Origin: Fasciolopsis buskii
Taxonomy: Eukaryota > Platyhelminthes > Trematoda > Plagiorchiida > Fasciolidae
NCBI GenBank assembly: GCA_008360955.1
Contig: LUCM01007323.1
Coordinates: 95,922-159,921, forward strand
Length of the DNA stretch: 64,000 nucleotides
Direction of reading: 5' to 3'
Part shown: piece by piece, positions 33,390-46,900 of the stretch
Layout: every line of letters begins with the position of its first letter
Position numbering within the stretch: position 1 is the first letter of the stretch
Position numbers and translations under genes: made by a program
The notes under the pieces: model-generated
What the model saw: the letters and a program-made list of their open reading frames with translations, nothing else
Told to the model about the DNA's origin: nothing
Databases searched by the model: none

Positions 33390-36300
33390 AATATACTTCT
33401 ATCCCTTCATCCAATTTTCCATTTATATATCTCTCTTTCTCCCCATCCATCTCTCCTTGCATCAATCCTTATAGCCCTAGGACAGACAATCCATCACCAT
33501 ATATATCCATCTATCCATCCATATATTTATCCATCTCGCAATCTATCACCATATCCATCTATATATCAATCTATATATTCAAATACGCATCCATTTTCCT
33601 ATCTACCCTATCTATCTCCACCTTTAGCTTCACAACTTTCTACCCAACTATCTATCGAACTTTCATTTCATTCACCTAAATATCGATCTAAACATCTCAT
33701 TATTTATTCAACTATCTATCCACCTATCCATCCATCTGTCTCGAATATATCCATCCATCAATCTGTCTATCCATATGTCTAATCCTCTATCTAATCATCT
33801 GTATATCAACATAATTATCCATCTATCTATCCATCAATCTATTAACCTAATTATCCATCAAGATTTCCATGGAAATATCCATCTAAATAAACATCCGTCT
33901 ATATTTCCATCTATCCATCAACGTATCCATTTATTTAACCACCTATCGGTCCATCTATCTATCCTTGCAACAATCAATATAGCCCTAGCACAATATATCA
34001 CTCTATGTATCCATCTATCTATCTATCCATCTATCTATGGATCGATCTATTCATCCACATATCAATCTATCTATCCATCCACTTATCCATCTATCCATCC
34101 ATCTACCCAAACAGCTATCGATCCAACTATCTATCCATCTCTATATACATTATTTTATTCATCTGTCTATCTAGCTATCTTTCAAAATGTCTATCCATCT
34201 ATCTCTCCATCTCTTTATTCATCAATATGTCTATCCCTTCATCTACCCAGCTATCTATCCAACTCTCTATTTGTCGATGTACCCATCAGTCTATCCATCT
34301 ATCAATCCATCTATCTATCCATATATTTCTGGATCCATATATATGCTTAACCATTCATCTATCTATCGATCTATCTAGCCACTTTTTATCCGTCGATCAT
34401 TCATCTATTCACCCATCTAGCTATCCATATATCAATCCTCTCACTATCCATCTAACCATCCATGTATCTATCCACCTAACTATTCATCTATCTGTCCATC
34501 TATCTATCAATCCATCTATCCATTTGCTCATCCGTCGATGTGCCCTTGAATCGATTCACCTATTTATCCATATGCATAACAATTTGTCTATGCTTGTAAC
34601 TATCGCTCCTTCCCAAGGTCTCTCTATCAATCTATTTATTCATCTATCTATGCAATACTCTCTCCACCTATGTTGCCATCTATCTATCAGTGTATGTATC
34701 CATGTTCCTGTCCATTTATCCCTCCATCGATCTATCCATTTATCTACCCCTCTATCTATCCATCTCACTATCCATCTATCCAACGTTTTACATAGCCGTC
34801 TAACTATCCATCTATCTATCCATCTATATTTCCAACTATCTCTCCATCTATCTACCCATATATCCAACCATCTATCTATCCAGCAACATGTCCATCTCTC
34901 CATCCATTGATATATCCATCTATTAGTCTATTAACCGATTCATCCACATATCCACATAGCCATTCAACTATCTATTCAAAAACCTGTGGATTTATCTATC
35001 CATTTATCTATCAATCTTTCTATCCTTCTATCAATCCATCCATCTATCTATTTATCAATCCATCTATTTATCCATCTATATATTGATCGATGTATCCATC
35101 TGTACATCCATCAACTTATCCATCTCTATACGCATTTATCAATCCATTTATCTGTCCACCAATGGATTCATCGATCTACCCATCCATCAGTACATCTATC
35201 CATCCATCTATTTACGAAACTATTGATCCATCCAACTATCCATCTGTCTATATATATATATATATATCAATCTATTACTCCATTTATATATCTTAATATC
35301 TATACAACCATCTGTTTAACCACGTGAAAAATCGTCTAAATCTCCCTCTATCTAACTATCGATCTATGCATCCATCTATCCATCTACATCCATCTATCTA
35401 CCCATCTTTTTATCGATCTGTCTATTAATCCATCTATCCCTATCCATTAATTTATATTCTATCTACCCAACTATATATCCATTTATTTAACTCTCTATCT
35501 AACCATCTATTTATCCATCAAACTGTCGATATATCAATCTACCTATAAATCATTTAACTATCCACCTATCTATCCATCTAGATATCCTTCCATCTACCCA
35601 TTTATCTAACCATCTAACTATCCATCTACCTATCCATCTATCTCTCCATCTATCGACTCCTCTAACAATTTATCTACTCTTCCCTTTATAAATCTATCTA
35701 TCAATCCATCTATCCCTCTATGGATCCATCTAAATATCCATATACATATCCATCCATCTTTCTAGCCGTGATTCTATCCATCAATCTATTCATTATCTGT
35801 CCAATAATATATACATCTGTTTACCCATCTACCTATCCATTTTATATCCATCTATCCTTAGATCTATCTAACCATCTATCTATCCAACTATCTATCCAAC
35901 TTCCTTTTCATCTACTTATACTTCCGTCTGAACATCTAAATATCAATCTATCGATCCGTTTATCAATCCATGTATCTATCCATCTATTTATTCATCGACC
36001 TATCCATCAATCTATCCATCTAATTTTCCATGAAACGGTCCATCCAAATATCCACCTTTGCATCCATCTATTTGCCTTTCAAACTATCCATCTCTCCCTC
36101 CACCAATCTATCCAGCTATCTAGCCTTGTATCAATCCATGTATCTCTAGGACAGGTCAACAAGCTATCTATCCATTTATCTAACTATCAATTTATTTATC
36201 CACCTATCTCTGTATCTACCTACACATTTATCTCCTGATCTATAAATTCATCTATATTTGCATTTAACTATCCATCGATCTAAACGTATATCTACTTATT

Positions 36301-38332
36301 CATCTGTCTCTTCTTTTATCTATTCACCTATCTACCATATATCTATAAAACTATTGTTCCATGTAAATTTCCATTTCTCTATCCATCAATATATATCCAT
36401 CAATCTGTTTATCCCTCTGGCTATACATTTGTCTATCCAGTTATATATCCATCTATCTACCCCCGTATCTTTCCATCTATCTGTTCATCTATCTATCCAT
36501 CTAACTATCCATTTATTCATCCACCTAGATATCCATCTAAATGTACATTTAAATATACATCTAATTATCAATCTACCTATTAATCTATATATTCATCCAT
36601 CTGTTCATCTATCGATACATCTATCTATGCATCCATCTATCCATTTCCGTATCAACATATATCCATCTATCTCTACATGTGTCTAAACATCTACCAATCA
36701 ATCTTTATATACATTTATCTATCCATCGATTTATCCATCTAATAATGCATCTATCCATCCACCTATTTAGCAATTTGTCTATCCAATTAGTTATCCGTTT
36801 ATCTATGAATCTATCGATCCATTTATCTGTCTATCCATTTATCGATGAATTGATCTATTCAAATTTATATCTATCCATCTATCCTTTCATATATACATTT
36901 AATTATTCATCTATCTATCCATTTACCAACGCATCTAACTATCCACCTATCTATCCAACAATCGATCCATCAATCTCTCCATTTATCTTTGCATCAATCT
37001 ATACATCTATCTCTCCATCCGTCAATCCCTCTGTCGATCAATCTATCTTTCCACTTATGTATCCATCCATCCATTTATCTATCCATTTGTCTATCCATCT
37101 ATCCAAATATCTAACAATCTTTCTAAAAATTTGTGTATCCAACCATCCCACCGTCCAAGTATTTCTCCATCTATCTATCCATCTCTATTCAAGGATCTAT
37201 TATTTTCTATCCATCAGTCTAAGCATCCATCTATCCATCTATCTGAAAATCTATGTATCCGTCTATCTATCCATCTCACTGTCCATCTATCTATCCGTCA
37301 TCTTTTCATCTATTCATTCACCGAAATATTCATTTGTCTATTCACTATCAATCCATCTATCTACCCATGTATCTATCCATCTCTCTTCCATCTTTCTATC
37401 CATCTATATCTCCATCCATTTGTTCATCTATCTATTCACCTCTCTATCCAACTAACTAGAAATATATCTTTCCATTTAAGTATCCATCTCTCTATCGATC
37501 GACCCATCTATCCCTAATTGTATCCATCGATCTATCCACTATCTGTGCATTTACATGTACACCAATCTATCCATCTGCCTATACATCTCTCTATCCCTCT
37601 ATTTCTCGATATATGTACCCATATATTTGTCCAACTATCGCTCCTACTTTCCATTCATCTATCTAAAATTCTATCAATCCATCAATAAAACCAGCTATCT
37701 ATTCATCTATCTATCCATCTAGCTCTCTCTGTATCTATCCACCTATATGTCCATCAAACTATTCTACACATATCTTCCTATCTATCTAACCATCGATTTA
37801 ACCATTTATATATCAAACTGTCTATCCATCTAACTATCCAAATATCTCTCCATTTATCTCTACATTTATTTGTTCTTCTTTCTATTCATCTACAGAACCA
37901 TCTATCTATCCATTCATCTATCCATTCATCAATTAGCTAACAACCTATCTATGTATACACCTATCCATCCATCTAAGTGTCTATCCATCGCTCTATTCAT
38001 TTATCTATATATTCACGTCTACAACTACCAATCAAACTATCTATCCATCTATCTACCAACCCATATATCTATCGATTTATACATTCCTCAATCCATCTAT
38101 CTATCCATCTATTTAATCATCGATTTATTTGTCTAATTTTCCATCTATCTTATCGTTTAGCTATCCATCGATCTATCAACCTTTCTATCTATCTATCTAA
38201 GCATCTAACTCCCCGTCTATCTATCAATCACTCCCGCCATCTCTTCAACCATCTATCTATCCATCTATCCCTCATTCTATCAATCCATCTTACTTTCCCA
38301 CTATCCATTGCACTATCCATCTATCCATCTAT

Positions 38333-38368
<36 letters not shown>

Positions 38369-38664
38369 ATCTATCCATCCATCTCTCTATCACGCATTTT
38401 TCCATCTACCTCAATGTCTATCTATCCATCTACCTGTCAAACTAACTATCCACGTGTGCATCCGTCGATCAATCCATCTATCTATCTCTCTGTATTCTCA
38501 TCTATCTATGCTACTAAATATCAATCTATCTATGCATCCACCTGTCCATCTATCTATTATTCCATCTATCCATCTAACCATCCATCCAAATAGCCCTTTA
38601 TCTACGCAAATATCTATCCATCTATCTATCCATCGATCTGTCCATCGCTCCATCCCTCTGGCTG
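33390..38664 (+). repeat. Left microsatellite array, 12-bp unit ATCCATCTATCT
   Basis: About 5.3 kb of degenerate tandem repeat in a strict 4-bp register, dominated by ATCC, ATCT and CATC words. The plus strand has almost no G. The unit contains no stop codon in any plus-strand frame (reading IHLS, SIYL or PSIY), which explains the open frames of up to 301 codons and their overlaps. Point changes such as ATCG, ATTT and AACT are frequent, so the array is old. A pure AT run lies at about 38,336-38,366. Short non-array islands recur (see findings). The right edge is formed by the Penelope-like element. Confidence 0.95.
38336..38366. repeat. (AT)n dinucleotide run
   Basis: About 15 uninterrupted AT dinucleotides inside the left array, the longest pure AT run in the window. 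Shorter AT runs occur at 35,250, 40,232, 44,390 and 50,770. Such runs are prone to length errors in assembly. Confidence 0.9.
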
Positions 38665-38689
38665 TCCGAAAATGGAAGCCTTTCTGAAT

Positions 38690-38943
38690 GACAATCTCGG
38701 AATAGTAGTTCACGTAGACCGAATTTGTTCGAATGTCATCGAATCTTTGATATCCTTTTGTCTTAGTTGTCTCAAGATACTAGACAACGATTTTTCTATC
38801 TGATGCGTCTTATCATTCTCCTTCGCCATTTTGGCAAATTTTGATTTGTCATTCAGAATGGCTTCCATTTTCGTTACATAGTCAGACCTGTTCAGGAGAA
38901 CTATGCCTGCACCCTTATCTGGTCTTGATAAGGAAAGCCACAT
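38690..38943 (-). pseudogene. Penelope-like RT, N-terminal fragment
   Basis: The minus-strand frame reads RPDKGAGIVLLNRSDYV followed by KMEAILNDKSKFAK and, towards the end, SSILRQLRQK and FEQIRST. The PDKGAG..V.L....Y word is a hallmark of the N-terminal RT region of Penelope-like elements. The frame has no visible lesion over 77 codons but lacks everything downstream, including the YxDD catalytic box. It ends near the left microsatellite array. Confidence 0.8.
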
Positions 38944-38954
38944 GGAATGGGCAA

Positions 38955-39754
38955 TACATCAGCTTCCATAGCCTTGTACCTCTTAATGTGAAGAGGAACT
39001 TAATTAGATGTCTGATTGCTAGGACAAAAAAATATGCACAGAAGATACTCTTGAAGCTGAACTGCAGACCGTCAGAAGAGTATTCACTGAAAATGGTTTC
39101 CCAATTAGATTAATCGACAAGATGTTGGAGAGAGAACAGGAAGTTCCTAGGAGGGCGACGGTGGAGAGAAAGCCAGTATACATATCTCTGCCATTCAAAG
39201 GTGACACGCTAGCAGAAATAGCGCGACGAAGACTGACAAGTGCTATCAATAAGACATTCTACGCAGCCAAGCTTCGTATCCTGTTCAAATCCCGCCCCGT
39301 AGTGTCACTACGATTGAAAGACAAAGTCCCTGATTCTGCAGCCTCGTTTTGTATCTATTCATTCATATGTTCCTGTGGGAAAATGTACATCGGCCGCACG
39401 ACCAGGTGCTTTTCTGAATGCATCCGTGAGCATCACCCTGCATGGTTGGGCGCTGGAATCATTAATTCACTTAATAGCGCAGTCGTCTCACATCTAGCAC
39501 ACACTAACCACACCGTGAATGTAACGCAGGCTTTCCGGAACCTGTATAAGGTCAGAGGTCAACAATCCAGGTTGGCAAAGTGCTGCCTCTTGAGCATTGC
39601 GGAAGCTGTCGCAATCCGTCTTCACAATCCTCCACTTTGTTCTCAAAAACAATTTGTGGTTGCGCTTCAACTCCCTTGGCCCACCTCCCGTCCCAATACA
39701 AACCCTGGGCAACAAAATACCACAAATCCCTTCCCCACCCATATCTGTATATGA
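38955..39754 (+). pseudogene. Penelope-like RT thumb and GIY-YIG endonuclease
   Basis: The plus strand reads NGQYISFHSLVPLNVKRNLI (RT thumb, about 38,958-39,010), then shifts frame at a run of seven A (39,026-39,032). After the shift it reads CTEDTLEAELQTV and LIDKMLEREQEVPRRATVE. The frame from 39,122 continues uninterrupted for 210 codons. It contains VYISLPFKGDTLAEIARRRL, then the GIY-YIG nuclease: IYSFICSCGKMYIGRTTR (two-Tyr box with the CxC that many Penelope-type nucleases carry), ECIREHHPAW and AVVSHLAHTNHTV. The nuclease is thought to nick target DNA for priming. Apart from the A-run shift this half is well preserved, which suggests a fairly recent insertion. Confidence 0.85.
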
Positions 39755-42036
39755 CTAATCCAATCCTTCCTATAGTGAAAATATTTTGTCAAGATAAATA
39801 TAGTGATGTAATGGCAAGAGTACGAATCACTGAAAACGAGCTTGTTCGCCAACTTGTGTTTTCTCAATCTCTATTTGTCTACCTCTCGATCCATCAATCT
39901 TCCGATATCTCTCTCTTTATCTTTGTAACTTTATATATATATCTTTCATAAGATCTATCTATCTCTCGAACCATATATCTCACCATCTCTCTTACTTTAT
40001 ATATATCTTTCTCACGATCGATATATCTCTCGCTCTATCTATCTCTCCATCGATCTAACACACAAATTATCTCTCTCTCGATTTAACTATCCTTAGATCT
40101 ATGTATCTCTCGATCTCTCGATCTCGTAGTTTACCTATCTCTTGATCTGTATGTCTCGATCGATCAATTTCCCTTACTATCTAGCTCTCCATCTATGTAT
40201 CATTCAATCCATTCATCTCTCGATCTTTTGTATATATATATATATATCTTTCTCACGATCTATATATTTCTCGATCGATCTATCTCTCCATCTCACTATC
40301 TCGCGATCAATGGATCTCTCGAGAATTATAACACACGATCTATCTCTCGCGCGATATCTCGATCTAACTGACAAACGTTCTATCTAGCCCAAGATCTATC
40401 TACCCATCTCTCTACCTATCCATCTCTCGAGCAATTTATCTATCGATCTATCTATCTCACGACCTATCTGTCAATCGATATCTCTATATTTCGATATTTT
40501 TATCTCGATGAATCTATCAATCGATATATCCATCACTCCAACATACTATCCTTCTGTCACCCGACCTAACTATATCTCGATCTATCAGTTTCTCGATCAC
40601 TCACTCCCGATCTAATTCTCCCTCGATCTATCTCTTTATTGATCTATCTGTCCATCTCTCCATCAATGTACCTCTCGATCTATCAATCTATCTATCAATC
40701 GATCTGTCTATCTCTCGATCAATCTATGATAAAACCTATCTATCTGTTGTTCTATCAATCACTTCGTCTCTCTAAACTTATATATATTTATCTCCCTCTG
40801 ACTACCTCTCGATCTAACCATCTCCCAACCTATCTATCAATCGATCTATCTATCTCTCCTTCAATCTATGACAAAATTTATCTATCTTCCGGTCTATCGA
40901 TCTCCTAAATCTATCTAAATATATATATATTCCTCACGATGTTTGTATCTCTCAATCTGTCTATCCCTCCATCCATCTTTCACTCGATCTACCTATCTCG
41001 AACTATCTACATCTCGATCATTCTTTATTTCGATTAGTCTATTAATCGTTCTATCCACCTCTCCAACTTACTATCATTCTTTTTCCCGGTCTAAATTTAT
41101 ATCGATCTATCTATATTCCGATCTATCTATCTCTCGATCTAATTACCTCTCGATCTAATTACCTCTCGATCTATCTATAATTTAATCTATCTATCTCGAT
41201 CTATCTACATAACGATTTATGAAATTCTCGACCCACAATCTCTCGACCAATGAATCTCCTGATCTATCTAGCATCATATATATACTTACGATCTATATAT
41301 ACCTCGATCGATCTATTTCTGGAATTATCTATCTCGCGATCGATCTAACAATATCTAACACTATCTCGATCTCCCGATCCAACTATCGATCGATCTATCT
41401 CTCGACGTACCTATCTCTCGATTTATCCATTTTTCGATCAATCTATAACACAATCCATCAAAGCCTCGATCTAACCCTCTCTCCGTCTATCTAAATTTGT
41501 ATATATTTCTCTAGATCTGTGTCCATCGATCTATGTATCTCTCGGTCTATCTATCTCTCGATCTATCTATGACTCGATCCATGAATTTCTCCACCAGTCA
41601 AACTCTAGACCTATCTATCTCTCGAACTATCTGTCTGGCGGTTTGCAGATCTCTAGATCAATCGACCGCTCGATCTGTATCCCTCGAATTATCTACTTCT
41701 AGATCTATCTATGACAAAATCTAACTATCTCTCGATTTACATATCTCTCCATCTATCTGACTGTAAATATATCTTTTTCTCGATTTATGCATATCTCGAT
41801 CTACCTACCTATCGACCTAACTATCTCACGATTTATCTATCTCTCGACCTATCTCTTCCTCGATCTATCTATCTCTTTATCCATCTGTCTTTCCATCTCT
41901 CTCTCTCTCGACCTATGTATCTCCAGATATACCTATTTATTGATCTTTTTATCACTCGATCTATATATCTCCCGATCTATCTATCCCTCGATTTTTCTTA
42001 CTCTCGATCTTTCTATGCATCTATCTATCTATCTAT

Positions 42037-42059
42037 ATAGCTAGCTAGCTAGCTAGCTG
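42037..42059. repeat. Short (AGCT)n run inside the right array
   Basis: Five consecutive AGCT units follow ATCTATAT. AGCT differs from the host ATCT word at one base and is palindromic. It is the only such patch that I noticed. Confidence 0.85.
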
Positions 42060-44354
42060 TGAATCTTCCTATTTTACAATCCAATTATCTATCCACGTAT
42101 ATCACGATCCATCTGCATCTCGATCTATATCTCCCTCTCCAACTATCGATCTCTCGATCTCTCTATCTATATCTCGATTTATCTATTTATCTATCTCTTG
42201 ATCCGTCTAACGCTTGATCTCTGTATCTCTCAATGGATCGCTCTTGAACTATTTATCCCTCGATCTATCTAACTCTCGATCTATCTCGATCTTTCGATGT
42301 CTCGATCTATCTTTATCACGTTCTATCTCCCTCTGGAACTACATATCAGTCGAACTATCTATAGCTTTGTCCATCTGTGTCTCGATCGATCTATTAATCT
42401 GCCCATTTATCTGTCTCTCTAAATGTCCACCTATCAAACTTCCCATATATTCATTCATTTATCGATGTAAGCATGTCTCGATCTGTCTATCTATCGAGCT
42501 ATCTACGTGTCGAACTATCTGTCGCTCGAAATATCTATATCTCTATCTATCTATCTCTTAATCTGTCGACCTCTCGATCTATCTAACTCTCGATCTGCTT
42601 TTCTCTCGATCTATCTATCTCTCTGGCTGGCTATCTCTCGATCTATCGATCTGACGTTTTGCTATCTAACTTTTTCTGGATCTATCTATCTCTCGATCTA
42701 TAAATCTCTCGATCTAGCTATCTTTCGCCCTAAATATTTCCAGATCTCTCGATAATTGGATCTATCTTCCTCTGCATCTATATATTTCTCGATCTATCTC
42801 TCGATCCAACGACCTATGGATTTGCATCTCCCTATATCTATCTACCTCTCGATCTATAATTCTTTCGATGTTCAGATGTCTCGATTGATCCATCTGTCGA
42901 ATTATTATTCTCTCGTTCTATAAATCTTTCTATCTGTCGCTCTCTCGAACTAATTATCTCTCGATCGTTGTCTCTCTCGGTCTTGCTGCCTCTCGAACTA
43001 TCTATCGCACGATCTATCTAGCTCCCGAACTATCTGTCAGTAGATCTGGCAGTTTCTCGATCTACCTATGTTTCGGTCGATCTATGTCTCGATCAAGCTT
43101 TTCAGGTATATCTCGATCCTAATATTTTTCGATTTCCGTGTCTCTCAATCTATCGATCTTTATATTTCTTGATATATCCAACTATCGATCTATCAATCTC
43201 TCCACCTATATATCTCTCTGTCTCGATTTCTCGATCCCCCGATGGAAATATCAGTCGATCTACCAATCTCTCGATCTATCTTTTACTAGATCTATCTACA
43301 GCTCGCAATATTTATCTCACTATCTATATCTCTCTCGACCTATCTGTCTCTTGAACTCGCAATCTCTCGATCTATATATCTCTCGATCTCTTTTTCTCTC
43401 AATCTATCTATCTTTCGACCTCCCTATATCTGGATCCAGCCATATGGATATACCTTGATCCTAATATTTCTACGTACCTCAAATTCTGTCGATCTATCTG
43501 TCTTTCGATTTATCCAACCCACGATCCATGTTTCAATCAATCTACCACGCCATCGCTCGATCTAGCTGCATCTCGTCCTATATCCCTCTCGAACTTAGGA
43601 TTTCTTGATCTCTTTACCTCGATATTTCTATTATTCGATCTATCTGTCGCTCGATATATCTATCTCTCGATCTATCAATATCTCGGTCCGTCTCTATCTC
43701 AAACTCTCGATCTCTCGATCTTTCCATTGGTGGATCTATCGAAACTTCAGTTACACTTGTCCCTAATCCCTGTACCTCTGGATCTAGCTATGTAACGGTG
43801 TATCTATCTCTAGATCTGTCGATGTCTCGATCTATCTATATCTCGATCTATCGATCTCTCGAACTAATTATTTCTCGATCTATGTATTTCTTCATCTATC
43901 TATCTGCCGATCTATCTTTCACTAGATCCATTTATCTCTCGTTCGATCTACCTCACGGTCTATCTACTTCCCCATCTATCTCTCATTTGACCTATCTATA
44001 GAGCTCACGAACTATCTATCTAAATCTCGATCTATCTAACTCTCGATACATCTATTCATCGACTTATCACTCACTCGATCTATCTATTTATAGATCTATC
44101 TATCTCTCGTTCTATAAGTCTAACTATCTCATAACATAACTTCTTGCGTTCTTTCCATCTCTCGTCCTATCTATCTCGCGGTCAATCTAACACTCGATCA
44201 GTCTCTTACACGATCCATCCATTTACCCATCTATCAATCACACGGCCAAACTGTATCTCAATCTTTAGGTCTCGCCTTATCTATCTCTCGAGCAATCTAT
44301 CGAACGGTCTATCTATCTCACGATCTATTTATCTCTCGCTCTATCTGTCTCACG

Positions 44355-44960
44355 ACCTAGCATTGTGTAAATCGATTTATTTCTCAACCTATATATATAT
44401 ATATATTTCGATCGCTTTCCTCATGGTCTATCTGATTCTCGATTAATCTATCTCTACATCTATTCATCCATCGTCCACATATCTACCTGACACTCCCTCG
44501 ATCCCAGTAACCTTAGGTCTATCTGTCTATAGTTCTATCGATCTAACTCGCTATCTATCTATCTCGCGATCTATCTATCGCTCTCTCTGTCTATTTCAAG
44601 ATCTATGTTTCTCTCGATCTCTATAAATATCGCTGCATCTATATCTCGATCTATCTCTCTCACGACCTCACATTCTCTAAATTGACCGATTTCTCAATCT
44701 ATTTATCTCTCAATCTATCTATATCTCGATCTCTGTAGCTCTCGATCTATCTAACAATCGATCTTTCTATCTTTCGATATATCTCTCCATCGAACTATCT
44801 ATCTCTCGATCCGTATAGCTCTCAAACAATCTGTCGCTCGACTTATGTTTCTCTCGATCTATTTCCTTCTGAATATATTCACCTACCGTCCCCATATCTA
44901 CTTAACTCTCTCTCGATTCTTGTAACCTTCGATCTTTCTATCTGAACCTCTCCCGATCAC
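44355..44960 (+). repeat. Higher-order duplication in right array, about 310-420 bp offset
   Basis: Unusual words recur in the same order: CTCACGACCTAGCATTGTGTA at about 44,350 against CTCACGACCTCACATTCTCTA at about 44,660, and CCATCGTCCACATATCTACC with GTAACCTTAGGTCT (about 44,468-44,520) against CTACCGTCCCCATATCTACT with GTAACCTTCGATCT (about 44,885-44,936). The offset grows from about 310 to about 418 bp, so the second copy has gained roughly 100 bp of array. Confidence 0.7.
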
Positions 44961-46079
44961 ACACACTCTCTCTCTCGATTTACATATCTCTAGAACTATC
45001 CACCTAATGATCTTTATATCTATCGATTTATCTACTTCACGATCTCGCAACTTGTCGTTCCCCCGATCTTCCCATTTCTCGTTTTCTCAATCTACCCAAC
45101 TCTCGAACTATATATTTCTCGAATTATTTATCTCTCCATATATCGATCTCCGATCAGTCTATCGTTCGTTCCAACTATCTCTAGATTTATTCATCTCACG
45201 ATCTATCTTTTTCTCGTTCAGTATATCCCAAGATTTATCCATCGACTGATCTATCAATCTCAGGACCAAATAATATTTCTATCTGACTGTCCCTCGATCT
45301 ATCTATCTCTCGATCTACCTATCCGTCGATGGGTCAATGTCTCGATCTATATGTCACTCGTTCTATCGATTTCTCGACAAATATATCTATAGATTTATCA
45401 TTTTATCGATCAGTCTATCCTTCGATCTATCCATTTACCGATCAATCAATTACACGGCCAAACTATATCTCGATCTAACTCTCTCTCGACCTATCTCTCG
45501 ATCAATCTATCGCTCGATCTATCTATACCGCGATTTACATATCTATCGGTCTATCTATTTCTCGCTGTCTCTATCTCTCGAACTCTCTATCTCAATCTAT
45601 CTATCTCTAGACCTATCTATCTCTCGATCTATATATATCCCGATCTTTCGATCTCTCCATTTATCCATCTCTCGATCTTTCTATTTTCGATAAAATTATT
45701 CCACGATCTTTGCATCTTCCGATCCATCTATCTCACGATCTAACTTTGCCTCGATCTAATTGTCTCATGATCTAACTTTATCTTCGTTTACGTATCTCAA
45801 GATCGCTTGATTTATCCATTCCTCGATCTGTCTATCTCTCGATCTGTATATCCCTCGATCTAACTTCTCTTAGGTCTATCAATCTATCGTACACATATCT
45901 AATTACCTCTCTCTCGATTCATCTAGCATTCGATCTATCTGTCTAAATATCTCTTGAACTATCTTTCTCGATCCATCTATCTCTCGATCTATCTATCCAT
46001 CCATCTATCTATATCTCGATTTACAATATCTCGATCTACGGGTCTCTTGATCTATGGATCTCCTCATTTATCTCTATCT

Positions 46080-46900
46080 TGATCTATGAATATTTCGATC
46101 TAAATATATCGCGATCTAAATATCACAAGATCTATCTATCTATCGTTCTACGTTTCTGTCGATCTAACTATCTATCTGCCTATAAAAGTCTCGATGCATC
46201 CGAGGTTTATCTCCTGAAATGTCTATCACTGTATCCCTCGATCTCTTCGTTTATATTCCCATCAAACTATCAAGGTATATATCACGAACTAAATATCTCT
46301 GGATCTATCTATCTCCCGATCAATCCCTCCATCGATATATCTATGTACCGATCTACCTATCTCGCTATCTGACTATGTCTCAAACTATCTATCCCTCGAT
46401 CAAAATTTCCGTTCTTGCGTCGATCTAAAAATATCACGATCTATCGATCGCTCGATCTATCTATCTCACTATATATTTATCTAACGATCTATTTCTCGAT
46501 CTATCTATCTGTCGATCTATCTATCTCTCGGTCTATAGCTCTCGCGATCTGCTATTTCTCGATCTACGTATCTCTCGATCTATCAATCTCTCGATCTATC
46601 TATAGCATGATCTCTGAATATTTCGCTCTAAACATCTCTCGATCTAACTAGCAGTATATCTAACTTTCTGTCGATCTACATTTCAGTCGATCTAACTCTC
46701 TTTTTATCTGTATCACAAACGATGTATCTATGTGTTTATCTCCCGATATATCTATCTCTGTATCTCTCGAACTACCTAATTAACTATCTCTTGATCTCTC
46801 CGTTTATATCACCATCAAATTATCAATGTATATATCTCACGAACTCTCTATTTCTGGATCATATCTATCTCTCGATCTAACTATCTCTGGATCTGTCTAT
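46080..46900 (+). repeat. Higher-order duplication in right array, about 540 bp offset
   Basis: GATCTATGAATATTTCG at about 46,081 recurs as GATCTCTGAATATTTCG at about 46,609. A CGTTTATATTCCCATCAAAC word near 46,247 recurs as CGTTTATATCACCATCAAAT near 46,800. The intervening order of variant words is also kept. This is a tandem duplication of roughly 0.53-0.55 kb followed by divergence. Confidence 0.75.

Larger units (their letters stand above)
38665..39872 (+). mobile_element. Penelope-like element with inverted 5' part
   Basis: A Penelope-like element (GIY-YIG class) in two opposed pieces. The left piece (about 38,670-38,944) reads on the minus strand and encodes the N-terminal part of the RT. 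The right piece (about 38,950-39,872) reads on the plus strand and encodes the end of the RT and the GIY-YIG endonuclease, then about 115 bp of non-coding 3' sequence. The RT palm between them is missing. A 5' piece turned around and joined to an intact 3' piece, with material lost at the joint, is the classic product of interrupted target-primed reverse transcription. The element is embedded in microsatellite on both sides, and the two flanks belong to different repeat types. Confidence 0.85.

Noticed and set aside
34640..34903. Minus-strand frame rich in Trp, Asp and Arg (WIDRW repeats)
   Set aside because: It is the reverse complement of the same microsatellite in its only stop-free minus frame.
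33775..38687. Long plus-strand open frames (up to 301 codons) encoding Ser/Ile/His/Leu/Tyr-rich repeats
   Set aside because: The 12-bp unit ATCCATCTATCT has no stop codon in any plus-strand frame, so overlapping long frames arise automatically. Composition is that of the repeat in every frame and there is no start context or domain.
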